A DNA stretch of 64,000 nucleotides from an uncultured Oscillospiraceae bacterium (GCA_910584715.1 CAJUAN010000002.1:124001-188000), one strand, 5' to 3'; positions 1 through 8,678 are shown, counted from the stretch's first letter. Numbers and translations: made by a program. Notes: generated by a model not told the origin, from the letters alone.

Positions 1-109
1 AGCTTTCGGCGATCTTCTCAAAGTCGCAGTCCTTTCCAAAATCGTCCCGGAGGCGGGTTCCTCCCCAGAGATAGTCTTTGAATGCAGGCGTAAGCTTTAA
101 TGGATACAT
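1..109 (-). CDS. manA: Mannose-6-phosphate isomerase, class I (N-terminus only)
   Basis: Only the first 36 codons lie in the window; the gene runs off the left edge. The protein begins MYPLKLTPAFKDYLWGG and continues with TRLRDDFGKD, which matches the N-terminus of type I phosphomannose isomerases (zinc enzymes that interconvert mannose-6-phosphate and fructose-6-phosphate). The ATG at 107-109 has an AGGAGG ribosome site 7 bases upstream. It is the last gene of the leftward run and has its own promoter at 146-174. Catalytic zinc ligands are outside the window, so activity cannot be judged. Confidence 0.8.
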   Translation of the reverse strand, partial: MYPLKLTPAFKDYLWGGTRLRDDFGKDCDFEKIAES

Positions 110-145
110 AAAAATACCTCCTGAAATTATAAAAATCCATTATAT

Positions 146-174
146 AGTATATCATAAAAACCTGCCGCTGTCAA
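146..174 (-). promoter_or_regulatory. Sigma-A promoter of manA
   Basis: On the minus strand TTGACA (169-174), a 17-base spacer and TATACT (146-151) sit about 40 bases before the manA start. The -35 box and spacer overlap the terminator hairpin of the preceding gene. Confidence 0.7.
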
Positions 175-197
175 TGATAGCTGACTGCTGCGGCAGG
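155..197 (-). terminator. Intrinsic terminator after the methionine synthase activation gene
   Basis: CCTGCCGC (161-168) and GCGGCAGG (190-197) form an 8-bp stem followed on the minus strand by five T residues (156-160). It lies 24 bases after the stop of the 221-895 gene and shares bases with the manA promoter. Confidence 0.7.
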
Positions 198-220
198 AAA
201 AGTATTTATAAAGAATTATT

Positions 221-895
221 TCAGCAGCACCGTTCTCCTTTTTTCCGGAAGACGCATTTGTCTCTCAGTTTGCAGGTGCCGCACCCCCGCCGTTTTTGGG
301 GTACAGGCTTTTCCGAAACGCCAATAACCGCTGTCACAGACTTGGTTGGAGTAAGCAGACCTCCGCTGTTTACGCACACGCCAACGGTACGCATAGCGTT
401 TACCGCCGCAAGGAAATCTCCCTGACATTCGAGAGGAAAATCGCCGTACCCCGGGGAAAACCGCCATGTGGTAAATTTCCCCGCGAACCGTTCCCCTATT
501 TCCTTTTCGGCAATATCGCAGACCTGCTCCACCGCCGCGGAAGCCAAAGCGTCCGCTGTAAGAGCCTTTGTCATGTCCTCGGTTTGCAGCTGCCTCAGGA
601 GCCTGTCAACGCCGTCCCCCACCGTCGCGCACAAAAGCGCCGTCCCGAAGCAGCCTCTGAGGTGCTCGGAAATATCTTTTCCCCGCATGATAAGCTTGTG
701 CTTCGCAAGAGTGACGGTATTCTCGGAAACGTCCCCAATATCGGCGTACACCCAATGAAATTTCGGACTTGCGGCGGCAATAAGGCGGCTTTCGCACTCG
801 TCCGCAAGCTTTTCCATATTTTCGGGAATTTTCCCCTGCATACCCATGTACCGAAAGGCTTCGGCGCGGTTTATTTCAGTAAGCTTCGTAATCAT
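221..895 (-). CDS. Vitamin B12-dependent methionine synthase activation-domain protein
   Basis: A 224-residue protein that carries the reactivation domain of cobalamin-dependent methionine synthase as a separate polypeptide. The signature RFSPGYGDFPL, near residue 145, is the SAM-binding motif of that domain. The family promotes reductive methylation of inactive cob(II)alamin on MetH. The C-terminus adds a cysteine-rich tail (CGTC, CVF, CC) which could bind a metal or a cluster. The start overlaps the stop of the Nudix gene by ATGA, so the two are translationally coupled. MetF, which makes the methyl donor for MetH, is encoded 10 kb away on the same strand; MetH is not in the window. Confidence 0.85.
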   Translation of the reverse strand: MITKLTEINRAEAFRYMGMQGKIPENMEKLADECESRLIAAASPKFHWVYADIGDVSENTVTLAKHKLIMRGKDISEHLRGCFGTALLCATVGDGVDRLLRQLQTEDMTKALTADALASAAVEQVCDIAEKEIGERFAGKFTTWRFSPGYGDFPLECQGDFLAAVNAMRTVGVCVNSGGLLTPTKSVTAVIGVSEKPVPQKRRGCGTCKLRDKCVFRKKGERCC

Positions 896-1341
896 ATGAT
901 TTTTCCTTTTATCCTGTTTATTACGTACTCCGCGCGGTTTTCCAGCTCGGGAAGCGCGTTTACGGAGAAGTATTCCAGACGGCTGCTCTCATCGTCGTTT
1001 ATACGCGGTACTCCCGACACGCCGACCGCTTTGTACAGCACGATAACGGTGTAGGTCTCGTCGCCGTTGGGGTAGCGGAAAAACAACTCCTTACCCGACA
1101 GTACGTCAAGCAGCTCGAAGCGTTCGGCTTTAAGTCCCGCTTCCTCCCAAAGCTCGCGGGCAGCGGTCTCCTCGAGACTTTCGCCAAGTTCCAATCCCCC
1201 GCCGATAATGCCCCATGTTCCGGTGTCGCTTCGCAGGTTGAGAAGCAGCTCGTTTTTGTCGTTTGTCACAATTATTGTCGCTCCGATATTTATTATGGGA
1301 CGCTGTCCCACGTATTTACGCAGCTCGGCTATATAGCTCAT
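892..1341 (-). CDS. Nudix hydrolase
   Basis: A 149-residue Nudix protein. The Nudix box GGGLELGESLEETAARELWEEAGL is split here as GGGLELGES, then REL, then EEAGL, around residues 48-70 of the chosen product, with all Glu and Arg ligands present, so it should hydrolyse a nucleoside diphosphate derivative. The substrate cannot be read from the sequence. I chose the start at 1341 because GGGGAGG precedes it; a longer frame to 1413 would run 53 bases into the neighbouring methyltransferase gene. It couples with the downstream activation-domain gene through an ATGA overlap. Confidence 0.8.
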   Translation of the reverse strand: MSYIAELRKYVGQRPIINIGATIIVTNDKNELLLNLRSDTGTWGIIGGGLELGESLEETAARELWEEAGLKAERFELLDVLSGKELFFRYPNGDETYTVIVLYKAVGVSGVPRINDDESSRLEYFSVNALPELENRAEYVINRIKGKII

Positions 1342-1360
1342 ACCGTCCTCCCCAAAAGCT

Positions 1361-2152
1361 TTATTTCCTGAATATGTCAATGGAATGGCTTGTAATTCCA
1401 ACCAAATCTTCACGCTCGCAAACGGCGAAATGGTACTTCAAAAACAGTTCAAAGGTATCGTTATCCATTTCGTCCACCGCTTCACGCAGGAGCCGCGCGC
1501 AGCCGTCGGTCGCGACATAGTGCAGGCGGGTCGTAGGAAATACCGACATCAGACGGTCAATGTCCTCCTTGCGGACAAGCTCGAACAGGTCTTTCGGTTC
1601 GGAGATCGCGGCAAACGTCTCGGGGTCAAGCATACCGTTTTTAATGTACTCCGCAATACTGAAATTTCCCATTCTGATTCCCTCGTCAATAAGACAGCCG
1701 TCGGAAATAACATACGCCGCAAAAATGATACCGCCCGGCTTTGTAACGCGTATCGCCTCGCTTAAAGCCTGCCGCTTGTCCTCGTCATTATAAAGATGAT
1801 AAAGCGGACCCAGCAGCAGCGTAATGTTGTATTTGTCGTCGGGAAAAGCGGACAAGTCAAGCGCGTTGCCCTGAGTGACGGTTATTTTTTCGTCGGGCAG
1901 CGTGTTTTGGCGGAAAATTTCAATGTTATGCTCCACCAGCTCCACCGCGTCAACGGCATAGCCGCGGCGCGCCAGAGCGTGAGAATACCGTCCCGTCGCC
2001 GCGCCTATCTCAAGCACCCTGTCGCCCTCGCGTATGTACTTATCAATATAGCGCATAGTTGTAAGGAACTCCACCGTTCCGTGTTTTGATTCCAGACGAC
2101 CGCTTTCGTCGTAGGAATTATAGTAATCAATCAAATATTGATTTTCTTTCAT
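1361..2152 (-). CDS. Class I SAM-dependent methyltransferase
   Basis: 263 residues. Motif I, VLEIGAATGRYS, near residues 46-57 is the glycine-rich SAM-binding loop of class I methyltransferases; the motif II acidic residue lies in VDAVEL, and a LLLGPLYHL segment occupies the post-motif position. The substrate is unknown; small-molecule targets are common in this subfamily. An AGAGGTG ribosome site precedes the ATG. It ends 19 bases before the Nudix gene and probably belongs to the same transcript. Confidence 0.8.
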   Translation of the reverse strand: MKENQYLIDYYNSYDESGRLESKHGTVEFLTTMRYIDKYIREGDRVLEIGAATGRYSHALARRGYAVDAVELVEHNIEIFRQNTLPDEKITVTQGNALDLSAFPDDKYNITLLLGPLYHLYNDEDKRQALSEAIRVTKPGGIIFAAYVISDGCLIDEGIRMGNFSIAEYIKNGMLDPETFAAISEPKDLFELVRKEDIDRLMSVFPTTRLHYVATDGCARLLREAVDEMDNDTFELFLKYHFAVCEREDLVGITSHSIDIFRK

Positions 2153-2191
2153 TTTATTACACCTCTTAAAAATATTTTTACAGTAAAAATG

Positions 2192-2656
2192 TTACTTATT
2201 CCGCAAGTTCTTTGCAAATGCGACCATATTTTCAGCCGCGCGAAAGTCCTGCTTTTTGTAGAAACTAAAGGCAGGCACGTCCTTGCCGGTCAGCAGAAAC
2301 AAATGCGTAAGGCCCATTTCCCCGCAAGCTTTTTCTATCTCGCCCACAAACAGAGTGCCGGCACCCTGCCCCTGCTTTTCGGTACTTATACAAAGCTCGT
2401 CTATATAGTATTCCGTACCTGTGTACCAATGCTTGATATGCCCCATAGAAACGCCTATCAGTTCGTTTCCCTCGTACAGTCCAAATGTCAGAGAATTGTC
2501 CTGTCCCACCAGATCGTGAATATATAAACGTAACTGGTTTTCGTCCGACCAGTCGTCGTTCCACGGCTCTTTTGTAAAGACGTTAACAAACAGTTCCCTT
2601 ATTTCGCCCGAATAGCTTTCGTCCAGACGTTTAAAGAAATATTTTGTATTGTTCAT
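2192..2656 (-). CDS. GNAT N-acetyltransferase (AAC(6')-like)
   Basis: About 154 residues from the second ATG; an upstream ATG at 2683 would add nine residues but has no better ribosome site. The acetyl-CoA pyrophosphate loop reads EKQGQGAGTLF, preceded by YYIDELCIS, and GLTHLFLLTG follows, a layout seen in the aminoglycoside 6'-N-acetyltransferase branch of GNAT enzymes. Resistance activity is not shown by this; related chromosomal proteins have many amine substrates. It is one of seven free-standing GNAT genes in the window. Confidence 0.72.
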   Translation of the reverse strand: MNNTKYFFKRLDESYSGEIRELFVNVFTKEPWNDDWSDENQLRLYIHDLVGQDNSLTFGLYEGNELIGVSMGHIKHWYTGTEYYIDELCISTEKQGQGAGTLFVGEIEKACGEMGLTHLFLLTGKDVPAFSFYKKQDFRAAENMVAFAKNLRNK

Positions 2657-2698
2657 TTTTATGATTATTTTCCTTTCATGCATATTGTGTCATTCATT

Positions 2699-3253
2699 TT
2701 ATTTAAAATCCTCCTTGATGTAGCCGTAAATATTATAGGTACAATATCTGCTGCCCATTTTTCCGTTTCTGATACAGCCCTCGTAAGTAAAGCAGCATTT
2801 TTTCAGCACCGCGTTTGAGGCGGCGTTTTCAACGTCAACCTCCGCGTGGAGCCTGTCTATTTTAGTCTCGGCAAAGATAAACTCTATGACGCGCCGCAGT
2901 GCCTCGGTGCAGATACCCTTGCCCCAGAAATCCGGGTCTAACCTGTAGCCGACCTTGCCAAGCCTGTCGTTTTCAACGTCAAATACTTCTATTATTCCAA
3001 TCACACTGTTACTTTCTTTGTTTACGATACCCCATACAAAATCGTGGGAGAGCTTGCGCTTAACGTGGGGGCGTGGGTCGATAAACAGCAGCTCCGGATT
3101 TTTTTCGCCCTTGCTTGCGGAACGTCCCCAATATTTATAAACAATATCCAGTCCCAACCATTTGCGCAGGTCGTCGGCGTCGTCAGCCGTCAATTCTCTA
3201 AGAAAAAGCCGCTCTGTTTCAAGCGTTGGTATCCACAAACATTTTTTCATCAT
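2699..3253 (-). CDS. GNAT N-acetyltransferase, RimJ/RimL type
   Basis: 184 residues. The opening TLETERLFLREL, then GYRLDPDFWGKGICTEAL and ENAASNAVLKK, are the standard blocks of the RimJ/RimL branch, which acetylates N-termini of ribosomal proteins or small amines. A GAGGAAA ribosome site precedes the first of two ATGs. It lies in a tight leftward series of small enzymes, with 26 bases to the next upstream gene. The substrate is not deducible. Confidence 0.8.
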   Translation of the reverse strand: MMKKCLWIPTLETERLFLRELTADDADDLRKWLGLDIVYKYWGRSASKGEKNPELLFIDPRPHVKRKLSHDFVWGIVNKESNSVIGIIEVFDVENDRLGKVGYRLDPDFWGKGICTEALRRVIEFIFAETKIDRLHAEVDVENAASNAVLKKCCFTYEGCIRNGKMGSRYCTYNIYGYIKEDFK

Positions 3254-3279
3254 AAATATTTCCTCATAATTTTATTTTT

Positions 3280-3774
3280 TTATCTCAATTCTTTATAATA
3301 CGGACAAATATCCTCATAGCTTCCGTCTTTCATACGAAAACCCTTTGGGATAGTCCCCAGCTGCTTGAATCCAAGCCGCTCATAAAGATTTCTTGCGTGT
3401 GTGTTTGTGGACACCACCGCGTTAAACTGGAGTACCCTGAACCCGCACCGCTTGCCTTGCACAAGGCAGTCCTCCACCAGCTTTCTGCCGATGTGGTAGC
3501 CGCGGAAAGCCTTTTTCACTGCGAAACTGGCATTGCAGATATGTCCGCACCGTCCCACGTTGTTGGGGTGAAGAATATACAGTCCCATGACCTCCTGCCT
3601 GTCGATGTCGAACGCCACGCCGCAGTAGCTTTGCTCCCTGAAAAAGTTTGCTCCCGTGACCTCATTCAAAGGCTCCTCCTGCGGGAAAGCTATGCCCTCC
3701 TCCACAACCTCGTTCCAAATCTCTATCATTTCGGGAAGATATTTTCCTATGTAGCTTTTTATTTCGATTTGCAT
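3280..3774 (-). CDS. GNAT N-acetyltransferase
   Basis: 164 residues. The CoA-binding loop FRGYHIGRKLVEDCL and the later NTHARNLYERLGF motif place it in the GNAT fold; the N-terminal IEIWNEVVEEGIAFP resembles the phosphinothricin/YhhY-like branch. A GGAGG site lies 7 bases before the ATG. The first 16 bases overlap the end of the upstream zinc-ribbon gene, which suggests translational coupling. Confidence 0.78.
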   Translation of the reverse strand: MQIEIKSYIGKYLPEMIEIWNEVVEEGIAFPQEEPLNEVTGANFFREQSYCGVAFDIDRQEVMGLYILHPNNVGRCGHICNASFAVKKAFRGYHIGRKLVEDCLVQGKRCGFRVLQFNAVVSTNTHARNLYERLGFKQLGTIPKGFRMKDGSYEDICPYYKELR

Positions 3775-4211
3775 AAATGTTCCTCCAAATAACGTTTTAT
3801 TTCGCCCTCCGTCAGCTTTCTGACCTCGGTGTTAGAGTACTCTTTGTACTCCCCGACCTCAAATATCGGGGACATTTTTTCGCAGGATTTGTCCTTATTC
3901 TTTTTCAGAAAATCCTCCAAGTCGGAAATATCCGCGAAAATTTTGTAGGACTTCCTGCCGCCCCTGCCGGTTATCTCGTAAATGCCGCAGGACTTTTTCA
4001 TTGTATAGTCCGCCGTCCGCAGATAGAGCTTTGCGATTTCAAGGGACCTGAACGGAAAATTCCACCTCTGCAAGCCGCGGACCCTGTCCCTCTCGATACA
4101 AATACACCTGCCGCAGGTACCGCATATGTACTGGGTGTGATTTTTCAGGCAGTCCTCCGCTTTCAGCAGCGGGGTTATCCTGCTTTTTTCGGAATAGCAT
4201 TCGGGACACAT
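3759..4211 (-). CDS. Small zinc-ribbon-like protein of unknown function
   Basis: 150 residues from the ATG at 4211, which has GAGGTG upstream; a longer frame to 4379 would overlap the methyltransferase gene and is rejected. Two cysteine pairs near the N-terminus (MCPEC at residues 1-5 and CGTCGRCIC near 28-36) suggest a zinc ribbon. The rest is charged, with a region rich in lysine (LKKNKDKSCEK). I do not recognise a named family. The gene begins 2 bases after the stop of the RsmC-like methyltransferase gene. Confidence 0.65.
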   Translation of the reverse strand: MCPECYSEKSRITPLLKAEDCLKNHTQYICGTCGRCICIERDRVRGLQRWNFPFRSLEIAKLYLRTADYTMKKSCGIYEITGRGGRKSYKIFADISDLEDFLKKNKDKSCEKMSPIFEVGEYKEYSNTEVRKLTEGEIKRYLEEHLCKSK

Positions 4212-4213
4212 TT

Positions 4214-4825
4214 TTATACACCTCTTTGCTTTTTCCGCAGTTTTTTGGACAGCTTGCCTACCGCCTTTTCTTTTTTCGGTACTCTTTCCCTGCGCTTCTC
4301 CGAAATAAAAACATAGTATCCGTTTATTTCGCGTACCCTTACGCCGCCGAAAACCGAAGCAAGCTTGTTTTTGTACCAATCAAGCCTTTTGGTGACCATT
4401 ACCATTTTTCCGCCCACCGCAAGCTTTTTAAACCCAACCTCGATAAAATGCTTGGGTACGGAAAAATCCGTGTGGTACGGCGGATTTGACAGTATAAGTG
4501 TAAAACCGTTATCGGGTATTTCGGAAAAACCGTCGCTTATTTTAATATCTATATCGGGTACGCCGTTAAGCTCCGCGTTTATTTTCGCCTGCTTCACCGC
4601 GCTTTCGGAAATATCGCACATTGTGACATTTTCCCCGCCTATCAGCTTAGCTGCCAGTATTCCCACAACGCCGTACCCGCAGCCCATATCCAACACCTTA
4701 TCGTTCGGTAAAAAATCCACTGCGGACAGCATAGCCAGCGTACCGCTGTCAATACCGTTGGGAGAAAAGTTTGACGGATCTGTTTCAAACTTCAGGCTAA
4801 TATTTTTTATCTCTGCCGAAATCAT
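4214..4825 (-). CDS. RsmC-like class I methyltransferase
   Basis: 203 residues. It contains FSPNGIDSGTLAML, the SAM loop VLDMGCGYGVVG and the NPPYH catalytic motif, the combination found in the MTS domain of 16S rRNA G1207 methyltransferase RsmC and its short Gram-positive homologues. NPPY marks an exocyclic-amine N-methyltransferase, so an RNA guanine is the likely target. A basic tail (KKLRKKQRG) would suit RNA binding. The ATG has GAGGTG upstream. Confidence 0.8.
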   Translation of the reverse strand: MISAEIKNISLKFETDPSNFSPNGIDSGTLAMLSAVDFLPNDKVLDMGCGYGVVGILAAKLIGGENVTMCDISESAVKQAKINAELNGVPDIDIKISDGFSEIPDNGFTLILSNPPYHTDFSVPKHFIEVGFKKLAVGGKMVMVTKRLDWYKNKLASVFGGVRVREINGYYVFISEKRRERVPKKEKAVGKLSKKLRKKQRGV

Positions 4826-4849
4826 ACTGCACCTCGCATATTGTTCCTG

Positions 4850-5452
4850 TCAAACATTCTTTTTGAAAATGTTATCGCCGCTTTCAATTCTTTTCAGCGC
4901 GTACTTTAAAATATTCTCGCACCACAGCTGTGTTTTTTCAATGTCAGAGCATAGCTCCGAAACAATAGCGTCCCCCTCTTTTATCGCCCTCCGGTACTGC
5001 TCTTCGGACAGTTCCCCCGAACTGTAGGCTTCGTCCAGCTCGTCGTGGTCTTCTATAACAACGTCGCCCTCAACGTCAAATATAACGTCCAGGTACTGAT
5101 CCGTGAAATATGCAACACCGTCCACGTCATACCCCCAGCCGTCGATAACGTCAACGTACCATACCGAAACCGATTTTGAATACTTTACGCCCTGTACCGT
5201 TCGGGATTCGGGGAGGAATTTCGCCGTTATCGCCCGATACCGACCGTCGGGGATAAGCTGCAGCCAAAGCATACCCTCGCCGCACACGGGAATTTTCCCC
5301 GCTTTGGGCATTTCCCAATAGAAATAATCTCCCGATATTAATTTTATTACGCTGACAAGTCCGTGGAAATCCTCGTTATCCATTCGCATCTGATAATATG
5401 GGAAGCCTTGAAAGCCCCATTTTTTATCCCTGTCCAGACGCTTTTTAGTCAT
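4850..5452 (-). CDS. DUF402 domain protein
   Basis: 200 residues. The conserved DUF402 core with its acidic cluster is visible as DGVAYFTDQYLDV, followed by a DHDELDEAYSSGEL block. Members of this family include nucleoside tri-/diphosphatases and an RNA-binding form fused to RNase domains. A phosphatase role is plausible, with the acidic residues binding a divalent metal, but this is inference. AGGAGG lies upstream of the ATG. Confidence 0.72.
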   Translation of the reverse strand: MTKKRLDRDKKWGFQGFPYYQMRMDNEDFHGLVSVIKLISGDYFYWEMPKAGKIPVCGEGMLWLQLIPDGRYRAITAKFLPESRTVQGVKYSKSVSVWYVDVIDGWGYDVDGVAYFTDQYLDVIFDVEGDVVIEDHDELDEAYSSGELSEEQYRRAIKEGDAIVSELCSDIEKTQLWCENILKYALKRIESGDNIFKKNV

Positions 5453-5469
5453 ATTCCGGCGCCTCCTTT

Positions 5470-5808
5470 TTATTTTATCCTTTTTCCGCCGAAAGCGTGT
5501 ATCGTCCTCGTACCTCTTATCACACGACCGTGGTGCGGAACGCCCTTGGGTATAAGCAGCTCGTCCCCCGAATGCAAAATATGCTCCTCGCCGTCGAAAA
5601 TTTCCGTATATTCTCCCGATACGCAGAAAACATATTCGTCAAATTCGTGGACGTTTTCCTTTGACTCCCTGTCGGCATAATAAGTCCAGAATGCTATCTG
5701 ACCGCCGTCCGCACCCTCGTAATAATAACCGTCAATATCCGGAGTGTTCTGCTGACTTTTGTCAATATGGTTCAATTTACTTTTCATAAATTCCGGAAAA
5801 TCTTTCAT
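5470..5808 (-). CDS. Cupin-domain protein
   Basis: 112 residues forming a single small beta-barrel: the first motif is NVHEFDEYVFCVSGE and the second PKGVPHHGR. The histidine and glutamate positions for metal binding are present (H and E in the first motif, H and H in the second). No substrate can be deduced. The start has GGGAGG upstream and the gene follows the YdeI-like gene by 22 bases. Confidence 0.75.
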   Translation of the reverse strand: MKDFPEFMKSKLNHIDKSQQNTPDIDGYYYEGADGGQIAFWTYYADRESKENVHEFDEYVFCVSGEYTEIFDGEEHILHSGDELLIPKGVPHHGRVIRGTRTIHAFGGKRIK

Positions 5809-5830
5809 TGCAAAATCCTCCCGTATAGCA

Positions 5831-6391
5831 TTACATAGGTTTCAAATTTTTATTGAGCCTGTCAACTATCCAAGCGAGACGCTTTTCACGTCCCGCGTCA
5901 GTTTTTGCGTCGAAATACGCGCGGGCATAGGTTTTCCTCACCGATAAGGACATAGCCCGAAAATTTGTAAAAGCAGGCTCGTACCCCTCCAGCAGCGCGG
6001 ATAATTGAGCTATATGATCCTCGGAAAGCGTCATTAAGTCGGGAGCGTCCCACTGACCGTTATTTTTGGCTTCCTCGATCTTCTTTCTTCCGAAGTCGGT
6101 CATAAGTCCCCGTTCTTCAAGGCTTTGGACTAATTTTTTGTTTTTCTCCGACCATTTACTTTTCTCCCTGCGCGCGGAAAAATATTTTTTGTAGGACTTG
6201 CCGTCAATGCTTTGCATCTGCCCGTCTATCCAGCCGAAGCAAAGAGCTTCTTCGAGAGCCTCCGCCGCCTTAAGCGTTTTGGGACCTCCCGCCTTGCCGA
6301 ACAAAAGCCACACGCCCCCGCTTGTCAGGCAATTATCGCTGAGCCATTTCCTGAATTCTTCTCTGTCGGTAAATTGCAGTATATCGTTCAT
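5831..6391 (-). CDS. YdeI/OmpD-associated family protein
   Basis: 186 residues. The block ALCFGWIDGQ together with the SARREKSKWSEKN segment and the C-terminal REKRLAWIVDRLNK are typical of the YdeI/OmpD-associated (bacteriocin-protection-like) family, whose members are small soluble proteins of poorly defined role in stress and peptide resistance. AAAGGAG precedes the ATG. Context adds nothing specific: the gene lies in a series of unrelated small enzymes. Confidence 0.75.
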   Translation of the reverse strand: MNDILQFTDREEFRKWLSDNCLTSGGVWLLFGKAGGPKTLKAAEALEEALCFGWIDGQMQSIDGKSYKKYFSARREKSKWSEKNKKLVQSLEERGLMTDFGRKKIEEAKNNGQWDAPDLMTLSEDHIAQLSALLEGYEPAFTNFRAMSLSVRKTYARAYFDAKTDAGREKRLAWIVDRLNKNLKPM

Positions 6392-6442
6392 TATACAGTT
6401 CTCCTTTTTCCCGCGAAAGCGTTTTTATTCAGCTTAAATGTA

Positions 6443-7234
6443 TTATTTTTTATATGTAATAACCATTGTTTCTGACAGCTTTTTTCCTATAAGATAAATC
6501 AGCCAGCCTACAAATTTTTTTGCGGGAGTCACCGGTATCCCGGGAGCATATCTCATTCCAAGATACTTCCGCCAAAAATTATTATCCTCTGTCGGGTATT
6601 CCTTTTCACCCTTGTTTCCCACGCAAAGCGCCTGAAACAAATTAAACGGTATAAGAACTCCTACTCCGGGGATATGCATTTCCCCCGATCTTACGTCAAG
6701 ATAAAATTTTTCGGTTATGTCATATGTCTTTCTCAAATCCTTTCTTGTAGGCTTATAGGAATTCCAGCTGAATGCGGTTATGGGAAGCTGATAGCATTTA
6801 TTGAAGCCCCAGCCGGAAAGAGCCGCCGCCAACGCCTTTGTGGTACTGCCTGCCGATACTCCTCCGGTAGTGCTTATTATAAGAGCTTTCTTGGTAAAAT
6901 ACCGCGGACGGTGCAGCATAAACGACATATGGTCGGTAAAATTTTTAAGTATTCCCGGCAAATGTCCCTGAAAACACGGTACGGAAAAAATTACCGCGTC
7001 GCTTTGTTCTATCATATCCATGATCGGCTGAATAATTTTATTATGCGGACACGTTTTATGTCCCTTGCGGAAGCAACTGCTGCACCCCGTACAGAACGGA
7101 AGCTTAACATCCGATAAATGCACCTCTTTAAATATTATCTTTTTATCAAATGAAAGCAGCATTTTCTTTGATATTTCCGTTAATCTCCATGTGTTGCCTT
7201 TATGAGGCCCTCCGTTTATAATAAGTATTTGCAT
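6443..7234 (-). CDS. Flavodoxin-fold NAD(P)H-dependent oxidoreductase
   Basis: 263 residues. The N-terminus IIINGGPHKGNT is the FMN-phosphate loop of the flavodoxin-like FMN reductase family, and CTGCSSCFRKGHKTCPH near residues 48-64 is the cysteine motif found in iron-sulfur flavoprotein and multimeric flavodoxin relatives. SVPCFQGHLPG fits the second FMN contact. The C-terminal 90 residues are basic and partly hydrophobic (FVGWLIYLIG). It probably reduces a small acceptor in the cytoplasm. Confidence 0.75.
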   Translation of the reverse strand: MQILIINGGPHKGNTWRLTEISKKMLLSFDKKIIFKEVHLSDVKLPFCTGCSSCFRKGHKTCPHNKIIQPIMDMIEQSDAVIFSVPCFQGHLPGILKNFTDHMSFMLHRPRYFTKKALIISTTGGVSAGSTTKALAAALSGWGFNKCYQLPITAFSWNSYKPTRKDLRKTYDITEKFYLDVRSGEMHIPGVGVLIPFNLFQALCVGNKGEKEYPTEDNNFWRKYLGMRYAPGIPVTPAKKFVGWLIYLIGKKLSETMVITYKK

Positions 7235-7260
7235 GATTTACTCCTTTCAACTTAGCCTTA

Positions 7261-8661
7261 TTAAATCTTAAACATTTTTAAGTACTCCGAAAGCGCAGCA
7301 TATTCCCGCTGATACTGGCCGCGCTTTTCCTCGTCGGTCGCGGCAAAATCATTGTAGTTTGAATAAAGCTCAAGCATTTTTTCAGGTTCCGCCCATTCGG
7401 GGATAAGTCCCCGCTCCTTTTCGGCTTCGGTCAGGTTTTGCTCCGCCTCGCCCGTAATATCGCATAAAAAATAATGGCTTACGTACTTGCAGTCCTCGTA
7501 ATACTCGTTCATTGTCAGGAAACGGCATACTGGCTTTACAATGTACCCCGTTTCCTCTTGAATTTCGCGGACGCAGCATTCTTCAAGCGTTTCGTTTTCC
7601 TCCAGGCCGCCGCCCGGTATCAAATAGCAATCGGAGTTTATCTCATGGGAAATAAGCATAAGCGAATTTTTTATCACGATACCTCTGCACCCCGTCCGCG
7701 TTTTTGATATAATTTTATGCTCGTTTGCTCCGTGAATTTCAATTATTTTAACATTTTCGGCAATCTGTTCACGCCATTTTTCCCATAGCGTATCGTAAAT
7801 TTTATTCAGCCTGTTTACTATTTCGTCATTTACTTCAATTTTTTTATCACCGAACTGAGTACCCCGCTCACCCATAAAGTCCACGCAGTACAGCAGGGAA
7901 TAAAACCAAAAGGCTTTCATTTCCGAAGCGGTGCAGCCTCTTTCTTTCAGGAGATATTCCGCATAATCCGTATCGCAGTCCATATTCAGCAGCGCAACAT
8001 ACGTCATTGCAATATAGGTAAGGTCGTCCCCCGCGCCTATCTGGTCAATGTCAATAATTCCCGACAGTCTGCCGTTATGTATCAGCAGATTTTTTGTGCT
8101 AATATCGTCAAGATAGGCGGCGGGCTTTACGTCCGCAAAATATTTTTCCAAAATAACCTTTTGCGCTCTCAGTCGCGCGACCTTTTGTACGTCAAAATAT
8201 CCGTTTTGTACAATAAGCTTTTCCGCGTTTTCCAGCATACCGTCAACAAAACGTACCCAAGACCATTCGCCGTCAATATTCTCCAAGGGTAATTGGGAAA
8301 CCTTTCTCTGTATCGCAATAACGTCCTTTGCGATTTCCTTTTTCTCCTCCGATGTTAAGCCGCGGTACACCGGACCAATATCCCTGCCCTCGATGTAATT
8401 TAAAATAAGATAGCTGTACTGCCCGTACTGTCCGCAAAATAAAACCTTTGGGACGGGTACGTCGATCGCGGACAATTTTTTCAGCCAAAAGACCGTTTCA
8501 TCATACGCGTTTTTATCGCCGCTGCACCTTATAATATATTTAATATCATCGCATTTTACAATATAAACGTAATTGGCTATGCCAACCGCGCAGCGTTCCG
8601 TTTCCTGCGGTATTTTATTGAAACAGGAAAAAAATATATCAGAAATTATATCGCTGTTCAT
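7261..8661 (-). CDS. APH-family kinase fused to a Nudix hydrolase
   Basis: 466 residues with two domains. Residues 1 to about 295 are an aminoglycoside phosphotransferase/choline kinase fold: YLILNYIEG is the hinge and LDDISTKNLLI is the catalytic loop, in which the usual His before the catalytic Asp is replaced by Leu, with IIDID as the metal-binding segment. Residues 325-455 are a Nudix domain with a complete box (PGGGLEENETLEE, REIQEETGY). The fusion suggests that one small molecule is phosphorylated and its nucleotide derivative cleaved, but the substrate is unknown. Confidence 0.8.
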   Translation of the reverse strand: MNSDIISDIFFSCFNKIPQETERCAVGIANYVYIVKCDDIKYIIRCSGDKNAYDETVFWLKKLSAIDVPVPKVLFCGQYGQYSYLILNYIEGRDIGPVYRGLTSEEKKEIAKDVIAIQRKVSQLPLENIDGEWSWVRFVDGMLENAEKLIVQNGYFDVQKVARLRAQKVILEKYFADVKPAAYLDDISTKNLLIHNGRLSGIIDIDQIGAGDDLTYIAMTYVALLNMDCDTDYAEYLLKERGCTASEMKAFWFYSLLYCVDFMGERGTQFGDKKIEVNDEIVNRLNKIYDTLWEKWREQIAENVKIIEIHGANEHKIISKTRTGCRGIVIKNSLMLISHEINSDCYLIPGGGLEENETLEECCVREIQEETGYIVKPVCRFLTMNEYYEDCKYVSHYFLCDITGEAEQNLTEAEKERGLIPEWAEPEKMLELYSNYNDFAATDEEKRGQYQREYAALSEYLKMFKI

Positions 8662-8678
8662 ATAGTCCTCCCCGCAAA

